The notes under the pieces were generated by a model. The model saw only the letters and a program-made list of their open reading frames with translations, ran no database searches and had not been told where the DNA came from. Below are positions 11,897 to 22,958 of a stretch of DNA of 64,000 nucleotides, in pieces (position 1 is the first letter of the stretch; each line of letters starts with the position of its first letter). This stretch comes from Phycomyces blakesleeanus NRRL 1555(-) (lineage: Eukaryota > Mucoromycota > Mucoromycetes > Mucorales > Phycomycetaceae). The stretch covers positions 38,912-102,911 of the forward strand of contig NW_017265165.1 in the NCBI RefSeq assembly GCF_001638985.1, in the 5' to 3' direction. The position numbers were made by a program, and so were the translations under genes.

Positions 11897-13764
11897 TTAG
11901 TAGACACCTGAAATATAATAATAATAATAATAATAAAGAAAATGCGCAGATCATTAGTACATAGATAAAGTAGACACTCGCAAGATCGGACAACCTACCT
12001 GGTATGATTCTATACTTGACAATGCTGCAATACTTGTCCCAGTCTTCTCCATACTTGGTACGGCATTTGTGGTCATCTCTTCTCTCACGATGCAGCAAGA
12101 GGATTCCAAAGTAAAATGCATAAAAGTAAGGAATTGGGGATCCAAAGCAACAAGGCAAGCACCAAGACAATGCCATGAGCCAGTCACCAAGGTAATTAAT
12201 GTGGCGAGACATCCCCCACCATCCAGAAGTAATAAGTCTGCTGCCACTCTTGGTCTCAATAAACTTGAGATCTGTAAATTTAATTTGTATATATACACAC
12301 AGTTGATACATTAGACTTTTTTTTTCTAGAAATTTAATATATAATCATGTTGAAATGGTATCAACTAGAAACTTACGCTTCACAGATGGTCCAACTGGGT
12401 TGATACGGAAAGCATTCTTTTGGGAGTTGGCACTTCTAAATATGGTGTATCCAATCAAGTTGAGAGCAACAATACCCGCAGCAGTGTAATAGCTAATATC
12501 GGTAGGGAAGTCGGCCAGATAGCGGGCCTGGAGAGAGTATGTGAATGGGACCCATGTGTATAAACCAAATGCAAGCATAAAGCCAAAGCCATCTAATTAC
12601 ACACACACGCAAAGTCGAACAATTTAAACCATGATTATATATATGCATTTGCTGATAAATATTAACAAATTCTCACCTGTAGTGATGTCCATTGTAGTCA
12701 AGACGGCTTCCTCGTTCCACAAAGAATCGACAATATACCACATCTGGAAAACCTGGACCAATACCATAGATTTCGTGATGTAGTGAAGATCAAGGTACTG
12801 CTTTGCGGCAAAGGACAGGTTGATCACTGCCCACCCGATCATACCAGGGCGCAACTCTGTAAAAAACTTGATATCGAATTCGCCGATACGAGGGTTCAGC
12901 TCTCTTCCAATCATAAACTAAAGTACATATAAAATTATTATTATTATTATTTTTAAAAAAAAGTAAATAATGATAAATAAAACATCCTTTCTTTCATATT
13001 TATATTTTAAAAACTAACTAAATGGGATCCAACTTACATCGTAAATGAAATTCCCAGTGTTTCCACCCAAAGCCAACAAAGCTCCTTTCTTAAAGCTTTT
13101 AAAGTAGACAAAAATTGAAACAAGGTAGCTAAAGATGATTGAAGACACAACCAGCCCAACCCAATGGTCATGCACAAAAAGAAGAGGTTTCAATCCGAGA
13201 TCCTTGATAAAGTACAGGCCACAGAAAAATGTGGTGTGAAGAGAAGCGAAACCTTTTTTTAAAAAAAAATTCATTATAAAAGATAAATGCTAGTGTCCTT
13301 GATCTTTTCCCTCTTGGGGTTGCTTTGACTTGTAATTACTCTTATTATTCTTTCGTGAATAACCTACCATTCATTTTGTATTTGAGGTGTGTGCCGTCTC
13401 TCAACTGTGATCCAGGCCAAACATCACCTGGAAGCACAAGAGAGAAAATAGCCAACAAGGCTACAAAGGCAACGTACACGCCAAAAGCCATGGGGTCGTA
13501 TAACTGGCCGAGATATTCAGGTGTCATCATCTTTGCAAAGAAGGCCTTGTGGTCATGCAGTAAGAGTTTAGAAGGGTAGCCGGTGCTATCACAACCAACA
13601 GCAAAGAATAGGACTAGAACAGGCAATACAGTAGTCATTCCCAAAGCACCCAAAGGACCGAGAAATTCATAGCGTGTTGTTTTTGGGTTCAATTCTTGCT
13701 CTGTCTTGGCTGGTTCGGTCGAAGATTCCGGGCGATCGACCGCCTTACTCTTCATGGTCGTCAT
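11897..13764 (-). CDS. ERG24: Delta(14)-sterol (C-14) reductase
   Basis: This is an NADPH-dependent membrane enzyme that reduces the C14-C15 double bond after lanosterol demethylation in ergosterol synthesis, in the endoplasmic reticulum. Six exons: 13368-13764, 13038-13252, 12677-12917, 12377-12592, 11999-12271 and 11897-11907. They total 1353 nt, giving 450 residues, normal for the family. The last exon encodes only VY and stop. Diagnostic segments are [12 protein letters not shown] (about residues 205-216), [20 protein letters not shown] (about 264-284), [21 protein letters not shown] (about 372-392) and [10 protein letters not shown]...YRIIPGVY at the end. INYLGDW and the PGVY tail favour ERG24 over the related C-24(28) reductase ERG4. 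Many hydrophobic segments are present. The ATG at 13762-13764 is preferred over an upstream in-frame GTG. Confidence 0.9.
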
Positions 13765-14150
13765 CACGTTGGGTTAAGCAAAGAGAAGAGTGAAGGAAAA
13801 AACAAAAAATAAAGATATCCCACGCCTGTTCTTTAATTGGGTACACATTAATAGCGCTGTTTATATTCTACGAGGTGAAAGAATTTTAACCAGTGTAACG
13901 ATTTAAAAGTTTCTTTATCTTATTGGCACAAAAAGGAAGAAGAAGAGTCTTGCACTCAATACTTTGAGCAGAAATATAACCAGTCAAATTAAAGAAATAA
14001 AAATACTAGTTACAAGCACAGAGTAGTGCACAAGATCATTCTTCTTAGTGAGAAAAAAATAATAATATCCTAGGAAAGATGTATATATATATATATATAT
14101 AAAATAAATCTCTGTTTTTATTATTATAATAACAATTATTAAAGAAAGTC

Positions 14151-15131
14151 TTAGAAGAGAAGCACATTGCCGTTGATGTCATCCATAACATCTATCAAAG
14201 GCATATCCGATGTTTTTACTATATCACGCACAGTATCGCCATGCGGGATTGTCATTCTAATGACCTGTCCCCGATCATTCATGGATAATACAGTGTCCTG
14301 ACCTGCTTTGGATCCACCTTTATTAGACACATATACTGTGTGTTCCACACGATGGCCGTTTCCGCTGGTCTTTGACTGATTGATCTTGGCTGAACTTCCG
14401 TCATTTACTCTAACAAATGATCTGCCAAAGTCTTTGTCTTGATCTTTGACTCTTTCCTGGTCTGCATTTTGATCTTGATCTCGATATTCGTATTCGTATT
14501 CATATTCATAGCGATCTTCATCTTCATCTTCATCAAAAAAGTCTGGCACTGGTACCCTGACTCTATTCCTGTTACCCTTGTCGTCCATTCCCACAAAAAT
14601 CCTGGTGTGATCGTGGTCTTTTTCGAGTTCCTCTAAAAGTTCATCTTCTTCATCTTCAAGAATGTCATCAAATAGACCTGCGACCATACTTTTTATCGAA
14701 GTTTTGTGTTTTTCTTGTGAATCGGCAGATTTTATTTCAGCAGTACCAACTCGTTTTTCGATCAAGTATTCTGGAACGGGTACCATGATCTCTGGATTGG
14801 TAATGTAATCCGAAACTCTTTGATGCGATGGCTCTGAAATGGGGGTTCCTTGGATCTTGTTGATTCTTTGGTGTCTGTACAAGACACGATCTACGGCGTG
14901 ATTTGGGACAAAAATTGCGGGATCTATCTCTTGCATAGGGACAATAGGAATGTCTTCTATGATAATACTATCAATAGTAGACCAAGGAATTAAGGTGTCA
15001 GTATGGCTATTGGCATCAGGTACTAGTGTAGATGCTGCAGATGCACTCGATGCTAAAGTGCTGTGATGAGCCGGTGCAGCCTCAGCAAGAACAAGACAAG
15101 CGAGGGCAAATGTGACGACTGGGTAAAGCAT
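14151..15131 (-). CDS. Secreted acidic protein of unknown function
   Basis: A single-exon frame of 326 codons starting with ATG. Residues 1-18 (MLYPVVTFALACLVLAEA) form a clear signal peptide followed by alanine/proline-rich sequence, so export is likely. The mature part is very acidic, with runs such as EDEEDELLEELE and DEDEDE, then an EYEYEYEYRDQDQ stretch. VPVPEYL and VPVPDFF look like two copies of a short repeat. EKR in the middle could be a Kex2-type processing site. The C-terminal third (from about residue 235) is less biased and may be a small folded domain. I recognise no family. Alternatives include a cell-wall or calcium-binding protein or a processed secreted precursor; the sequence does not decide. 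Confidence 0.75.
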   Translation of the reverse strand: MLYPVVTFALACLVLAEAAPAHHSTLASSASAASTLVPDANSHTDTLIPWSTIDSIIIEDIPIVPMQEIDPAIFVPNHAVDRVLYRHQRINKIQGTPISEPSHQRVSDYITNPEIMVPVPEYLIEKRVGTAEIKSADSQEKHKTSIKSMVAGLFDDILEDEEDELLEELEKDHDHTRIFVGMDDKGNRNRVRVPVPDFFDEDEDEDRYEYEYEYEYRDQDQNADQERVKDQDKDFGRSFVRVNDGSSAKINQSKTSGNGHRVEHTVYVSNKGGSKAGQDTVLSMNDRGQVIRMTIPHGDTVRDIVKTSDMPLIDVMDDINGNVLLF

Positions 15132-15708
15132 AGATGAGTTTTGAGTATAGATGAAACAAGAAAAGAAAAAGAAAAGAATGGCAATAGTAGTAGTAATAAT
15201 AATAAAGGGTGTGAATTAAAGACAATAGAGGCTTGAAAGTAATAGTAATAATTTGCGTATGTGTATTGGGTATTGTGTATTTGTCATTTGTCATTCTTTC
15301 TTTACTCACCTTTCATTTCTTGGTTGATAAGTCTATGGTTTTACCCTGAGAATGCCAATTGACAGGCCATTGGAAAATAAGCCGACAAGTTATTATTATT
15401 CATAGCATCAAATGATAGTGGGATGCTGAAGAATGTCTTTGTGATTATATAAATAGAAGCGATACAGAGGTACTCCATAAGACAGCTATTGTGCAGTTGA
15501 TGATAAATCGCTCTTTCTTTTTCTTAGTATTTTTATTTATTTAGTTGAAATGTCAATTCGACCAATACATTTAGTACTTTCGATATAAATGTACACTATA
15601 TAACGTTTCAATTGAGAAAGGATATAACTAAATGAATGAATAGAAGAATAGAAGAAGAAAATAAAACAAAAAATAACCATGGAAAATGTATTTGAATCCG
15701 ATTTCCGT

Positions 15709-16560
15709 CTAGTTCAAAGACTCTACCACAGCTTCCATTTGTTCTGTAACACCCGCTTCGGCTGCTTTCCCCTTTTTTTTAAAAAATAAATAAATTATAA
15801 TGAAGTTCAGGTTCCTTATTACTAAAATCACAGTAATATTTATCATTATAGTACATAGAAAAGGTATATATGTATATATTAGTTTTGGTATCAAAGATGA
15901 TGAAAGTCTTCAAAATAATAATAAAGGCTGTTCTTGTAATTAGAAACAGATTATAAAACATAAAATAAAATAATTTATAATACAAATAAATACAAATTAA
16001 GGCCTGTCTATTCAATGGAATCAAAAAGACCTTGAAAATCAAGGCCCATTTATTTGATCTTTATTGGTTTCTTCTTCTTCGTCTTCGTCTTCATCTTTTC
16101 CTTACCCCGCAACTGATGTTTAAAACACATCAAACCAATGAATTGAAACAAGCATCTTTCTCCGATAGGAAAACAGAGAGGATGGTGAGTGGAAAAACAA
16201 AAAAGAAGTAAAAGATTGGTAACCTAGTGTTTTAGGTCCAAGATTATCATGTAAGTTTTTTGTACAATGATTTTGCTGTAATCTTAGTGTACAACACTTT
16301 ATTACTGATAAAGAAAAATAGATAAAGATAAAAACCCCTTTCTTTTTATGGTACTCGGCTGTGTTTAATGCAGAGATATGAGATAGCAAGTCTTGTAAAT
16401 GATCGACCAATGATTGCAGCCACAAAGGTCCAATTTCTCTATACATCGGATAATCAAATCTATTGACACCCACCGGGAACTCTACGATATAAAAAGTCCC
16501 ATTATGGAAAGTAGCTGGTGAGTCACTATGGGCAAGCTTAGCTTTCACGGTTGTCGCCAT
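15709..16560 (-). CDS. Small protein of unknown function, four predicted exons
   Basis: Proposed exons are 16336-16560, 16224-16275, 16106-16159 and 15709-15764. They total 387 nt with consistent phases, giving 128 residues. The first exon encodes MATTVKAKLAHSDSPATF then HNGTFYIVEFPVGVNRFDYP, which reads as genuine protein. The last exon ends ...TEQMEAVVESLN before TAG. The donor at 16335 (GTTTTT) is weak and the last intron (about 341 nt) is long for this genome, so the middle of the model is uncertain. I do not recognise the family. It lies divergent from asparagine synthetase, about 460 bp away. Confidence 0.45.
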
Positions 16561-16938
16561 TTGATTCTGCCCCACTAATTTACATTTCTTAAAAACACAG
16601 ACACAAAGAATAGTGGAATTGTTTGACCTGGAATACCAAGTAACCTACCTATTGTTTATTGTTTTAGAAAGCCATACACACTATAATAAAGCCAAGAAAC
16701 TTAACAGTAACTGATGTTTTTACATAGGTGAAGGTCTTTAAAAACACCCAGTTAATGAATTAATTAACACTGTGTGTGTGTGTGGGCATATACAAAGTCA
16801 AAGTTTAATAATAATAATAATGATAATAAAAAAAACATTTATGAAAAAGAGGCTCTTCAAAGGTCAATGAAACCTAATCAGTCTTGTTTTCAGATGGCGC
16901 CAACTCTTTACCCGAAAAAAAAAAACTTTTGCATGGTC

Positions 16939-16946
16939 CTATAAAA
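16939..16946 (+). promoter_or_regulatory. TATA-like element upstream of asparagine synthetase
   Basis: CTATAAAA lies about 75 bp upstream of the ATG at 17018, followed by a pyrimidine-rich stretch (CTCTCC...TTCCTTTCTCC) typical of strongly expressed fungal genes. Placement is by eye. Confidence 0.45.
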
Positions 16947-17017
16947 CCAGACCCAACTTGTAACATTTTTTTTTCTACTCTCCAACTCATTACTTCCTTT
17001 CTCCTTCTCCCCTAATA

Positions 17018-18960
17018 ATGTGTGGAATCTTTGCCGTTCACAACTACCAGGGCGACCTCGAAGCCTACCGCCAGCGTGCCCTCTACCTTTCCAAGAAGTG
17101 AGTTTGGCAACATGATCTTTTTTCTTTAAATCTTGTCTTTTGTTTACCTCTCTGGTTGATTACTAAACATCGAAACCTTCTCTTAAATAGGGTCAGACAC
17201 CGTGGTCCCGATTGGTCTGGTTGCTTCTGCGCTAACAACAGCATCTTCTGCCACGAGCGTCTTGCTATCGTTGGTGTCGGTAAGTCTAATGCTATATTAT
17301 TTTGAGTTTCTTGTGTTCTTTTGTCTAATGCATGTTCCACAGATTCTGGTGCCCAGCCTTTGATCAGCGAAGATCAGAACATCGTCCTCACTGTCAACGG
17401 TGAGATCTACAACCACAAGCAGCTCAGACATGAGCTTAAGGACAAGCACACCTTCATGACCCACTCTGACTGCGAAGTCATTATGCACATGGTAAGCCAC
17501 ATTTGTTAAATCATCAGTCTCATTGTATTATATTAAACCATATTAATTTTTTACTCTCATTTTATTAGTACAAGGAGAAGGACACCGAACTTGTCCACCA
17601 CCTCGATGGTATGTATGCCTTTGTTCTCTTGGACGTCAAGCGCAACCGTGTCATCGCTGCCCGTGACCCTATCGGTATCACCACTCTTTACTATGGCTGG
17701 AACTCCAAGATGCCCGGTACCACTTACTTTGCATCTGAGCTCAAGTCCCTCAACGAGGACTGCGACAAGATCCTCGCCTTCCCTCCCGGCCACATCTACG
17801 ATTCCGAGACCGGCAAGACCACCCGTTACTTCAACCCCACCTGGTGGCCCGAAGGTCGCATGACAACCAACCCTGTCGATTACTCTGTCTTGAGAGAGAG
17901 CCTCGAGAAGGCTGTCCGCAAGAGACTCATGGCTGAGGTTCCTTACGGTGTCCTCTTGTCTGGTGGTCTTGACTCCAGTTTGATTGCTGCCATTGCTGCC
18001 AGAGAGACTGAGAAGATTGCTGCTGGTGGTGTTAGCGCCGAGAACGGTGATGACAGCTACGACGAGAGCGGCCCTGCTCTCTGGCCCCGTCTCCACTCCT
18101 TCTCTGTCGGTCTTCCCGGATCTCCCGATTTGGTTGCTGCTCGCGAAGTCGCCAAGTACCTCAACACCATTCATCACGAATTCACCTTCACTATCCAGGA
18201 AGCCCTTGATGCCGTGAGCGATGTCATCTACCACCTCGAGACCTACGATGTCACTACCATCCGTGCCTCTACCCCCATGTACCTCTTGTCTCGCAAGGTC
18301 AAGGCTATGGGTGTCAAGATGGTTCTCTCTGGTGAGGGTGCTGATGAGATCTTTGGTGGTTACCTCTACTTCCACCAGGCTCCTGATGCTGCCTCCTTCC
18401 AGGCCGAGACCGTTACCCGTGTCAAGAACCTCCACACATCTGACTGTCTCCGTGCCAACAAGTCCACCCTCGCCTGGGGTCTTGAGGCTCGTGTTCCTTT
18501 CCTTGACAAGGCTTTCCTCGAGACTGCCATGAACATCCGTCCTGAGGACAAGATGCCCAACCGTGCCGAGGGCCGTGCTGAGAAGTACATCCTCCGCAAG
18601 GCATTCGATACTTCTGACGATCCCTCTGCCAAGCCTTACTTGCCCCACAACATCTTGTGGAGACAGAAGGAGCAGTTCTCCGATGGTGTTGGCTACGGCT
18701 GGATCGATGCCCTCAAGGAGACCAGTTTGACAAAGGTATCTGACGAAGAGTTCGCCGGCGCCAGCGCTCGCTGGTCCAAGGACACTCCCACCACTAAGGA
18801 GGCATACATGTACCGCGTCTTGTTCGAGCAATGGTTCCCTCAAGAAGCCTGCACTGCCAGTGTCGTCAGATGGATCCCCAGAGCTGATTGGGGCTGCCCC
18901 GAAGATCCCTCTGGTCGTGCCCAGAAGGCTCACGAGGCTGCCTACGCCGACAAGAAGTAA
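17018..18960 (+). CDS. Asparagine synthetase (glutamine-hydrolysing)
   Basis: It makes asparagine from aspartate, ATP and glutamine in the cytosol. Exons are 17018-17097, 17191-17279, 17343-17491 and 17569-18960, 1710 nt in all, giving 569 residues, close to the usual 550-590. The protein begins MCGIFAVH, with Cys2 exposed as the glutaminase nucleophile after Met removal. ERLAIVGVD and [11 protein letters not shown] belong to the N-terminal amidotransferase domain. The ATP-pyrophosphatase P-loop SGGLDSS sits near residue 239, and [15 protein letters not shown] follows. The C-terminus lacks any extra domain. Codon use is strongly biased to C-ending codons (GTC, CTC, AAG, GCC), unlike its neighbours, which suggests high expression. 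A long minus-strand open frame over exon 4 is a by-product of that bias. Confidence 0.96.
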
Positions 18961-20078
18961 AAAAAAAGCAAAAGAAAATTAAATTAAATCAAGTTAAATT
19001 ATATTCATCAATCAACAAAATACACCCATCCATACAACATCCACATTGTTTTTTTTCCCTTTTTCCCCCTCTATCTTTTCTCCCTCCATCCATACTACAA
19101 TTATATTCATTTCAGAACTAACCGTTATCATGTCCTTATCATGATTGTACCATAAATCTTATTGAGCTATTAACAATAAACAAAGAATTCAAAAAAAAGG
19201 AAAGAGGTCTTTAATGAAAAGTGTAGAATATGTTACTTTGTGTGTATGTTTATGTGTGTGTTACTCGAGTTGTGTTTGTTAACCTTGTTGTGAACAGGGT
19301 TGGAATGACCCAGTTTGGTGGATGTTCTGTAACCAAGAAAATTGCAACTTGCGTAATTCGTAATCATGTGGGTTTGCTTGTTCTTTGACAAATAAACTCC
19401 TGCTACTTATTATTATGTCAATCCTTTTGGCACCAAATAAATATATTGGAAAACTGGCCTATAAGAAAATATGAGATAGAGGCTCTTGAAAAAAATAAAT
19501 AAAGGGTTATTTGTTATAAATCATTCTGGCATATTCGACATCTTTGTAATGATGTATTGAGATTTTGACATTGACATTAATCTTACTCTCGAGAGTAAGA
19601 GTAAAGTTAAGTATATCGTATAATATATGCAAAATTTGAAATCAATTATATTGACAATATATTCAAAGAACTTTACAATTATATATAAATATCCTTTATT
19701 GTGTATACAGTGGTCAGTTGTGTTCTCTATAGATTACGCTTGAAAAATCTTGTGGCCAAAATAAGGTTGTTTAAAAATAACAGAAAAATATATATTCTGT
19801 CCACCCTAATATAATGTCCACCCCTTGAGAGGGACACAAAGACTACTCCTACAATATTATTACTGGCTCTATATGCAATGCTTTATAAGCTGAAGAAGCG
19901 CAAATCAACCATCCGATCCAGTTAATATTACATCCCTCTTGTCACTGATTCTTCCCAAACAAAACTAACATTAGGACCAGGACCAGGACCAAGACCAAGA
20001 TTGAATTAGGATAAATAAATCGATGGATATAATATTGTGATTAAAGTGAAACTGTCAAATGGATTATCTATTGGTATA
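18961..20078. other. Intergenic DNA, no gene seen
   Basis: This region contains the 3' ends of the asparagine synthetase gene and, on the other strand, the CacyBP-like gene. AATAAA-like words occur near 19175-19181 and 19391. The rest is AT-rich with no open frame or repeat of note. Confidence 0.6.
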
Positions 20079-21295
20079 CTATTTGTGTTTGCAGGCTTGG
20101 GGGTTGGTACAATTATCACCCGGGGCTTCAAAGGGATTAAGATTGTTTTTAAAGGAGGGTTTTCCTGCAAACGGTTCACTGCCGCTAAACATGGTCTTCA
20201 TCATGTTCTGGATAGCCTCGCCGTACACGGTAGGTCCGTCTCCTAGTACATGTTCATTAATCGGCGCGGTAAGATTCTTGTGTGTGTAGCTACGAGTCAT
20301 TTGGGAAAGAAATATATTTTGTCCTACTTGCCTTTTTCTTCTGCACGCTGTAGCTGGTTGTACATATCGCGTGTGTTCTTTAAGCGTAAATCAGTCCATT
20401 CCTTGCCGAAATCTTGTTTTCGAAGAAAGAGAACAATCTTGGTAGCCTTGATCTTTAATTGTAAAGGGCATAGTTAAATACTTGTACTGTCAAGAAAATT
20501 CATTTGAAAAAAAATGAATATGTATATATATATATATACCTTGATCTTGCATTGTGAGGGATCGATCTGGCCATGAAGTCGAGCAATTCTGAAATTGTAA
20601 TTGGCACCTTTGTGTTCGCGCTACAGCCACATACACACAAAAGACCCAACGATGAACAATGAAATGGATGTCACCAGAATTTTTCCATTTTAGGACTTAC
20701 AATGTCCAGCTGAACGCTCTTTGGCTGGACATCAAGAACACATTGGTCAAGTGTAATCTGGTGCGCATCAGAAATCTCCAGGTAGACTCTGATAAATTTG
20801 GCTTGTTTAATATACTATTACAAGAACATCATTTTTTTAAAAAAAATAAAAATAAAAACAAAAACGGTTCTTACGTGACATAGGTGTCTGATTGAGTCCA
20901 ACCATATCCAGAAGTAATGAAAATTGTCTGTGTTTTTGCCTAAAAAAATGTACAAAAGAAAGTTGAAAATTGGTTTAGAGCGAAACTTTTTATTCTGTTA
21001 TTATTTATACCTTTGCACGTCCAATGGGCTCCCTTATAGGAGCGGAAGGTACTCTTGGGCTAATAGATAGCTCCAATGATTTTTCAACTGGCTGAACAAT
21101 TGGAGTAGATGCTGTTTGAACCGGAAGAGTTGACACAGGCTCAAAATCGTCTTTGGTGTCTTCCAACAACTGACGAGACTTTGCTATCAAATTCTCGATT
21201 GCTGCAATATTAGCTGGTCTACAGGCTAAAAGTCTAAGTTTTTCGAGTTCGGCGAGATCTTCTAGACATGCATGAGTTGACATGGAGAAGGTCAT
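20079..21295 (-). CDS. CacyBP/SIP-like protein with CS domain
   Basis: The family (calcyclin-binding, Siah-interacting proteins) links chaperone or S100-type partners to ubiquitin ligases, in cytosol and nucleus. Proposed exons: 21011-21295, 20875-20939, 20701-20788, 20540-20620, 20328-20452 and 20079-20289, total 855 nt, giving 284 residues. The N-terminal helical hairpin is LEDLAELEKLRLLACRPANI then AAIENLIAKSRQLLE. The CS domain runs from FITSGYGWTQSDTYVTVYLE through KATKIVLFLRKQDFGKEW. The human protein has about 228 residues, so this one is longer at the C-terminus. The last intron (38 nt, donor GTAGGA) is unusually short, so the exon 5-6 junction is the least certain part. Start at 21295 (MTFSMSTHA) or 21283 (MSTHA). 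Confidence 0.8.
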
Positions 21296-21469
21296 GAGAG
21301 AAAGAAAAAGAAGTTGGAAAGAATAATTGGCTTTGAGATTCAAACATAATATATATATATATATAACATGGTTTTTTTGTGCAACTCCTACCACAATGTA
21401 AGTGGTTGGACACTAGACACTTGCCCACATCAACATGCACACACACATATAGATTTACTTGGTCACGGA

Positions 21470-21720
21470 GAGGCTCATAATCCCGATATTTCCTCCTTTT
21501 CTTGGTCTCACCACCTTAATATGAGGAGCTAGCATTAGCATCCTTGCCCACCACCTCCACACACCACTTCGCAGGTCTTATTTTTTTCGGCTGTTCCCGA
21601 TATTTCACAGGTTGGAAGGCTAACACCCAAAGCAATTTGACACTATGACCTCCTGATATGGACAGTGAGACTAACCAGTTAGTCTTAACCACTCCACCAA
21701 AATGTCCCTGTCTTTGTAAC
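21470..21720 (-). repeat. Possible tRNA-derived SINE or tRNA-like relic
   Basis: On the minus strand, from about 21717, the sequence reads like the 5' half of a class II tRNA: TGGTGGAGTGGTTAAGAC resembles an A box, followed by a six-base-pair stem (GACTAA...TTAGTC). The B-box position holds only GTGTCAAATTG, a poor match to GGTTCAAATCC. Unrelated sequence follows to about 21470. No second copy is in the window, so this is tentative. Confidence 0.3.
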
Positions 21721-21729
21721 ACTCTTATT

Positions 21730-22385
21730 TCACATAAGGTATACGCTATCTTATGGAAGCTAATACATAAAAGGATTTCGTGGTCGCATCCTGCTTTTCA
21801 ACCGCCAAATTGGGGATATTGATCAGCGATATTTTTGTGTAGGCCATTAGAAAACGGCCAAAAACTTTATCTAGGCCTGCTTAGAAAATAAGATAGGATG
21901 ATTTACACCATAGAAGCACCCAATTTCTCGAAGCTCCAGAACTATTGAAATGCTCCTACCTTCTATCCGCCATATCTACCTCGAATCCTTCGTCTCCCAA
22001 ACTCCTACATATTGCATTTGTGTTATCTTGGGTTTCACAATTAGTGAAATTTGGGATGCATACTTTCGTTATATTTTTGCCCACAATTAATTGATTTCAA
22101 ACATAATGGTAGTTTTGATAAAATTTCATATCAGGCACCTTGAGATTAAAGATATCTTTTCAACTTTGAAACCTAGTTATAATAATACATGCAATACACA
22201 CACATGCATACAATCACAGTCAAAAACGTTTTAACCTCCAACGCAAAAAAAAACACACGAGAAAAAGCAAGACATATATTCAATATGCAGCTGCTTATCA
22301 GTAATAATATATAAAACTTTCAAACTTCAAATATAGGATGACACGTATGTTTATTATTGAGATATATGTATAAGCATTACTTGGT
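21730..22385. other. Intergenic DNA, no gene seen
   Basis: AT-rich sequence between the putative SINE and the Tc1/mariner remnant. Nothing recognisable. Confidence 0.5.
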
Positions 22386-22870
22386 ATGACCTCATTTGGC
22401 CTCAATTACAGCCTAGCATTGATGTTGCATACTACCTGCCAAAGTTAATCCAAGTTCGACACCTATTATTTTATACTCTCGTTGCATTCCAACTTTTACA
22501 TCACAAACGTTGTTGATATTTGCCCTATCAATAATTATACTTTTCTCGAGAGCCCGCCAAAGATGTTCAATGGGGTTGAGATCCGGGCTTCGAGCTGGCT
22601 ACTAGCCAAAGCCCTGGATTTCATGACTGTATTTCCACAACCTCAAATATGACCTAGTATGGCAGACTAACATTGTTTTCTTGGAACACAAAGTTCCTGT
22701 TATTTTTCCGTAATTGTTTTATGAAACTAAGAGAAGAAGTCCTGAGTCAAAGTGTTCACGTATTGGGCTTGATTTACATTACCATCTAGGAACACAAGAG
22801 GTCCAAAGACACCGGTCCAGAAACGATTCGAGCTCATCTCACTACTCTTCTCTCCACCTGGCTCTCTAAA
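22386..22870 (-). pseudogene. Tc1/mariner-type transposase remnant (C-terminal part)
   Basis: Minus-strand translation in shifting frames gives the C-terminal catalytic region of a Tc1-like transposase: GVFGPLVFLDGNVNQAQYVN (about 22830-22770), FVFQENNVSLPY (about 22690) and then ARSPDLNPIEHLWRALEKS (about 22600-22545). SPDLNPIEHLW is the hallmark of this family. Stops and frameshifts interrupt it repeatedly and the N-terminal DNA-binding part is absent, so it is dead. It ends less than 100 bp upstream of the start of the sphingomyelinase gene on the other strand. Confidence 0.85.
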
Positions 22871-22958
22871 TATCTTTTTATACCTTTCGGTATTTTAAAA
22901 AAGAAAAGAAAAAAAGAAAAAAAAATAGTCTAGAGTTTATGCAGAGATAATTCTTGTC

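Noticed and set aside
17557..18933. 458-codon minus-strand open frame
   Set aside because: It lies antisense to exon 4 of asparagine synthetase and exists because of the C-ending codon bias; no domain.
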